This document shows, in pieces, positions 14,810 to 16,281 of a stretch of DNA of 16,281 nt. Below the pieces are notes generated by a model that saw only the letters and a list, made by a program, of their open reading frames with translations, made no database searches and was not told the DNA's origin. The position numbers and the translations under genes were made by a program. Numbering within the stretch: position 1 is the stretch's first letter; every line of letters begins with the position of its first letter. The DNA lies in the NCBI GenBank assembly GCA_036351435.1, contig JAZBPA010000285.1:1-16281 (forward strand). Reading direction: 5' to 3'. The DNA is from JAAUQA01 sp036351435 (GTDB taxonomy: Bacteria; Pseudomonadota; Gammaproteobacteria; Competibacterales; Competibacteraceae).

Positions 14810-14817
14810 AGTCGCCC

Positions 14818-14850
14818 CCCGGAACCGTTAGTAGAAGGATACGGGCCGGG
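14818..14850 (+). ncRNA. Structured leader hairpin upstream of the EipA-like gene
   Basis: CCCGG-aa-CCGT, a 12-base loop (14829-14840), then ACGG-g-CCGGG make a GC-rich 9-bp stem with a small internal loop. It stands 21 bases before a perfect AGGAGG. It may be a cis-acting leader element; I cannot match it to a known riboswitch. Confidence 0.35.
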
Positions 14851-14885
14851 TACGCCGAGTCGTTGACTTTCAGGAGGTTTCACGG

Positions 14886-14930
14886 ATGACTGTAATCGGT
14901 CGTTCCAAAAGGTCCGAGCTGACAATATAG
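14886..14930 (+). CDS. Possible 14-codon leader peptide
   Basis: ATG ACT ... TAG encodes MTVIGRSKRSELTI. A perfect AGGAGG (14872-14877) lies 8 bases upstream, the best ribosome binding site in the window, and the ORF ends 49 bases before the EipA-like start. The strength of the site suggests real translation or translational control. The peptide has no recognisable attenuation codon run, and the ORF is short enough to arise by chance. Confidence 0.4.
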   Translation: MTVIGRSKRSELTI

Positions 14931-14979
14931 ATGTTCGATCTAATAACAATGGTTATTTACCAATCTGGAGACATTCAAG

Positions 14980-15909
14980 ATGCAACGTACTCTGCAATTG
15001 ATAACTTTATTGACAATGCTGTTGTGCTCACCCTGGGCGGTTTTTGCTGCCGAAGACTCGAGCATGCCTGGCGCTGTAGTGGAAGATGCTGCTGTCGCGG
15101 TAGCAACGGTAGTGGCTATTGATGAGGAAACCCGAGAGATCACCCTGAAAGGCCCTGAGGGTGACGAAGTAAAGTTTACGGCCGGTCCCGAAGTGCGCAA
15201 CTTTGATCAAGTTAAGCGTGGCGACCGAGTGCTGATGTCATATTACGAGGGGTTTGCAGTCGCTTTAGGACCGAAGGGAAGTGGAGTAAAAAAACGGCTT
15301 GAAAGAACCAGTGTCGAGCGCGCCGAACCCGGTGAAAAACCTGCGGCGATGATCACCAATAGCATCGCTGCGGTTGGTACTGTGCAGGCTATTGATATTG
15401 ACGAACGAACAGTGACCCTGCGCGGGGTAGAGAGGACGTTAGTGCTCGAAGTCGCAGAGGAAGTTGATCTCGCGCAGATCAAAGTCGGAGACGAAGCCGA
15501 GGCGGTTTATGTCGAGTCCTACGCGGTTAATGTCGTGCCTGCGCCTAAGGTATCCGGGACCGTCGAACTGGAAAGCACCTCGGTGGCTCTTGGAATTGGC
15601 GTCGAATGGGGTTCCGGCATGCTGACTATGTACGATGGCACTACCCACAAATTCAAAATCAAAGGTCTGTCAGTGGTGGATTTGGGTGTTTCCAAAATTC
15701 AAGCAAGGGGTGAAGTATTCAACCTAGTCGAGGCGAAAGACCTTAACGGTAATTTCCTCGCTGGCATAGCAGGGATTACGGTGGTTAGAGGTGGGTCCGC
15801 TACAGCTATGAAAAACGGCAACGGCGTCGTCATGCAACTTCTATCTACCCAAAAGGGTGTCCAGTTGACGTTGGCACCGGCGGGATTGAAAATCGAGCTA
15901 GAGGAGTAA
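14980..15909 (+). CDS. Exported protein with two beta-rich repeats and an EipA/DUF1134-like C-terminus
   Basis: A 309-residue exported protein of unknown function. The signal peptide (LQLITLLTMLLCSPWAVFA) is likely cleaved after residue 23. Two tandem beta-rich repeats follow: 42-97 (VATVVAIDEETREITL ... VKRGDRV ... YYEGFAVAL) and 132-186 (VGTVQAIDIDERTVTL ... IKVGDEA ... YVESYAVNV), similar to small OB-like DUF5666-type domains. The last 110 residues (ALGIGVEWGSGMLTMYDG ... GVVMQLLSTQKGVQLTLAPA) resemble the EipA/DUF1134 envelope family or lipid-binding SYLF-like domains. GGAG lies 9 bases before ATG 14980. It is transcribed alone behind a structured leader. A role in the cell envelope is inferred from export and the C-terminal similarity only. 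Confidence 0.78.
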   Translation: MQRTLQLITLLTMLLCSPWAVFAAEDSSMPGAVVEDAAVAVATVVAIDEETREITLKGPEGDEVKFTAGPEVRNFDQVKRGDRVLMSYYEGFAVALGPKGSGVKKRLERTSVERAEPGEKPAAMITNSIAAVGTVQAIDIDERTVTLRGVERTLVLEVAEEVDLAQIKVGDEAEAVYVESYAVNVVPAPKVSGTVELESTSVALGIGVEWGSGMLTMYDGTTHKFKIKGLSVVDLGVSKIQARGEVFNLVEAKDLNGNFLAGIAGITVVRGGSATAMKNGNGVVMQLLSTQKGVQLTLAPAGLKIELEE

Positions 15910-15991
15910 GCAATTATTACAGCTCCGATCTCCGGTGCCCTAAATATCTACGGATCTAATTCTCGGTAGCTTGCTACGAGGTAAGAAGATT

Positions 15992-16024
15992 AATGGTCTG
16001 AAAATCTTTGATTTTCAGACCATT
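15992..16024. terminator. Perfect 15-bp hairpin between convergent genes
   Basis: AATGGTCTGAAAATC and its exact complement are separated by TTT. It lies 82 bases after the EipA-like stop and 114 bases before the stop of the partial gene to the right, the expected place for a bidirectional terminator. A small GTAGC-tt-GCTAC hairpin (15966-15977) precedes it. The A/T-rich lower stem and lack of a long T-run make efficiency uncertain. Confidence 0.65.
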
Positions 16025-16138
16025 CCCCTTGCTTAATACCCCACTAATTGTGGCGGGTAAGCATATTATGACGTTTGGCTCCTAAAATATTATCTCCAAC
16101 CCTCTCGTGGCCCGGCCTAATGCCTTACTTCAAAGCTT

Positions 16139-16281
16139 CTAGGCATCCGGAATCGAGTCGACCTTCCATCCTTCCCGAAGTAACTGTTGTTCCTCCGTCG
16201 GTGAAATCGGCTCATCAGTCATCATGGCATAGATAACTAGATCGAAGGGAGCAATGTCCGACCCAGCGGCCGGCAAATAAA
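16139..16281 (-). CDS. Partial gene at right edge (C-terminal 46 residues)
   Basis: An open minus-strand frame enters from the right edge and ends at 16139. It has well-mixed, protein-like content: YLPAAGSDIAPFDLVIYAMM, then DEPISPTEEQQLLREGWKV and the end DSIPDA. No stop interrupts it within the window, and it converges on the EipA-like gene across a hairpin. I do not recognise the family. The acidic, soluble C-terminus suggests a cytoplasmic protein. Confidence 0.55.
   Translation of the reverse strand, partial: YLPAAGSDIAPFDLVIYAMMTDEPISPTEEQQLLREGWKVDSIPDA

Larger units (their letters stand above)
14587..14979. other. 393-bp divergent intergenic region with RNA structures
   Basis: This gap separates the NTF2-like gene from the plus-strand EipA-like gene. 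Its left half (14600-14770) is AT-rich and should hold the NTF2-like promoter, though no clear -35/-10 pair stands out. Its right half is GC-rich and folded, with two hairpins and a short ORF listed separately. A few plus-strand bases (AGGTAGCGGAGTCGCC, 14801-14816) recall the 3' part of c-di-GMP-I riboswitches, but the conserved GCAAACC element is absent. Confidence 0.6.

Noticed and set aside
14700..14816. c-di-GMP-I (GEMM) riboswitch on the plus strand
   Set aside because: AGGTAGCGGAGTCGCC resembles the 3' part and a GCAAAGC lies upstream, but the GCAAACC element and P1 stem are missing and the spacing is too long.
14740..14949. 69-codon minus-strand ORF in the divergent gap, and a group II intron domain V remnant there
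   Set aside because: The ORF follows hairpin-forming leader DNA and has no ribosome site. The ACGGTTCCGGGGGG stretch lacks the matching GAGCCGTAT arm and GNRA loop of domain V.

Overview
The window looks like part of a gammaproteobacterial chromosome. This is inferred from the gene families, Shine-Dalgarno/sigma70 signals and a Fur box; no rRNA, tRNA or CRISPR array was seen, so the taxon is not fixed more tightly. Most of it is ordinary core or accessory metabolism, with two scarred spots where DNA has been gained and lost.

Left part (1-3325, minus strand): two weak or broken reading frames, then a full-length RecD2-type helicase (425-2662). Just upstream of it lies the wreck of an integron-type tyrosine recombinase (2735-3251). 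Its N-terminal and C-terminal ends survive, the middle is gone, and both the catalytic Arg and the catalytic Tyr are lost.

Middle (3326-9889): a complete Fe(III) ABC importer, fbpA-fbpB-fbpC, is read leftward from a sigma70 promoter with perfect -35 and -10 hexamers; a 19-bp Fur box sits over the expected transcription start. Upstream, also leftward, is a Phd/YefM-like antitoxin, an overlapping RelE/ParE-like candidate toxin, and a small two-helix membrane protein whose ATG overlaps the toxin stop (TGATG). A lipoprotein of the phospholipase D / cardiolipin synthase superfamily follows on the plus strand.

Right part (9886-16281): a trxC thioredoxin and a renalase-like FAD oxidoreductase form a leftward operon. 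A large acyltransferase-3/SGNH O-acyltransferase is read rightward, and a second, relic copy of the trxC 5' end lies beyond it. Next comes a leftward pair: a secreted NTF2/SnoaL-like protein and a 100-residue Tat-exported Gly-rich peptide ending in four Trp-Ile-Asn repeats. A divergent gene encodes an exported protein with two tandem beta-rich repeats and an EipA/DUF1134-like C-terminus; its 390-bp leader holds strong hairpins and a 14-codon ORF with a perfect AGGAGG. A perfect 15-bp hairpin separates it from a partial minus-strand gene at the right edge.

The most unusual item is the Tat-leader/WIN-repeat peptide. It resembles a precursor of ribosomally made, radical-SAM-modified cyclophane (triceptide-type) peptides, but no modifying enzyme is encoded in the window.
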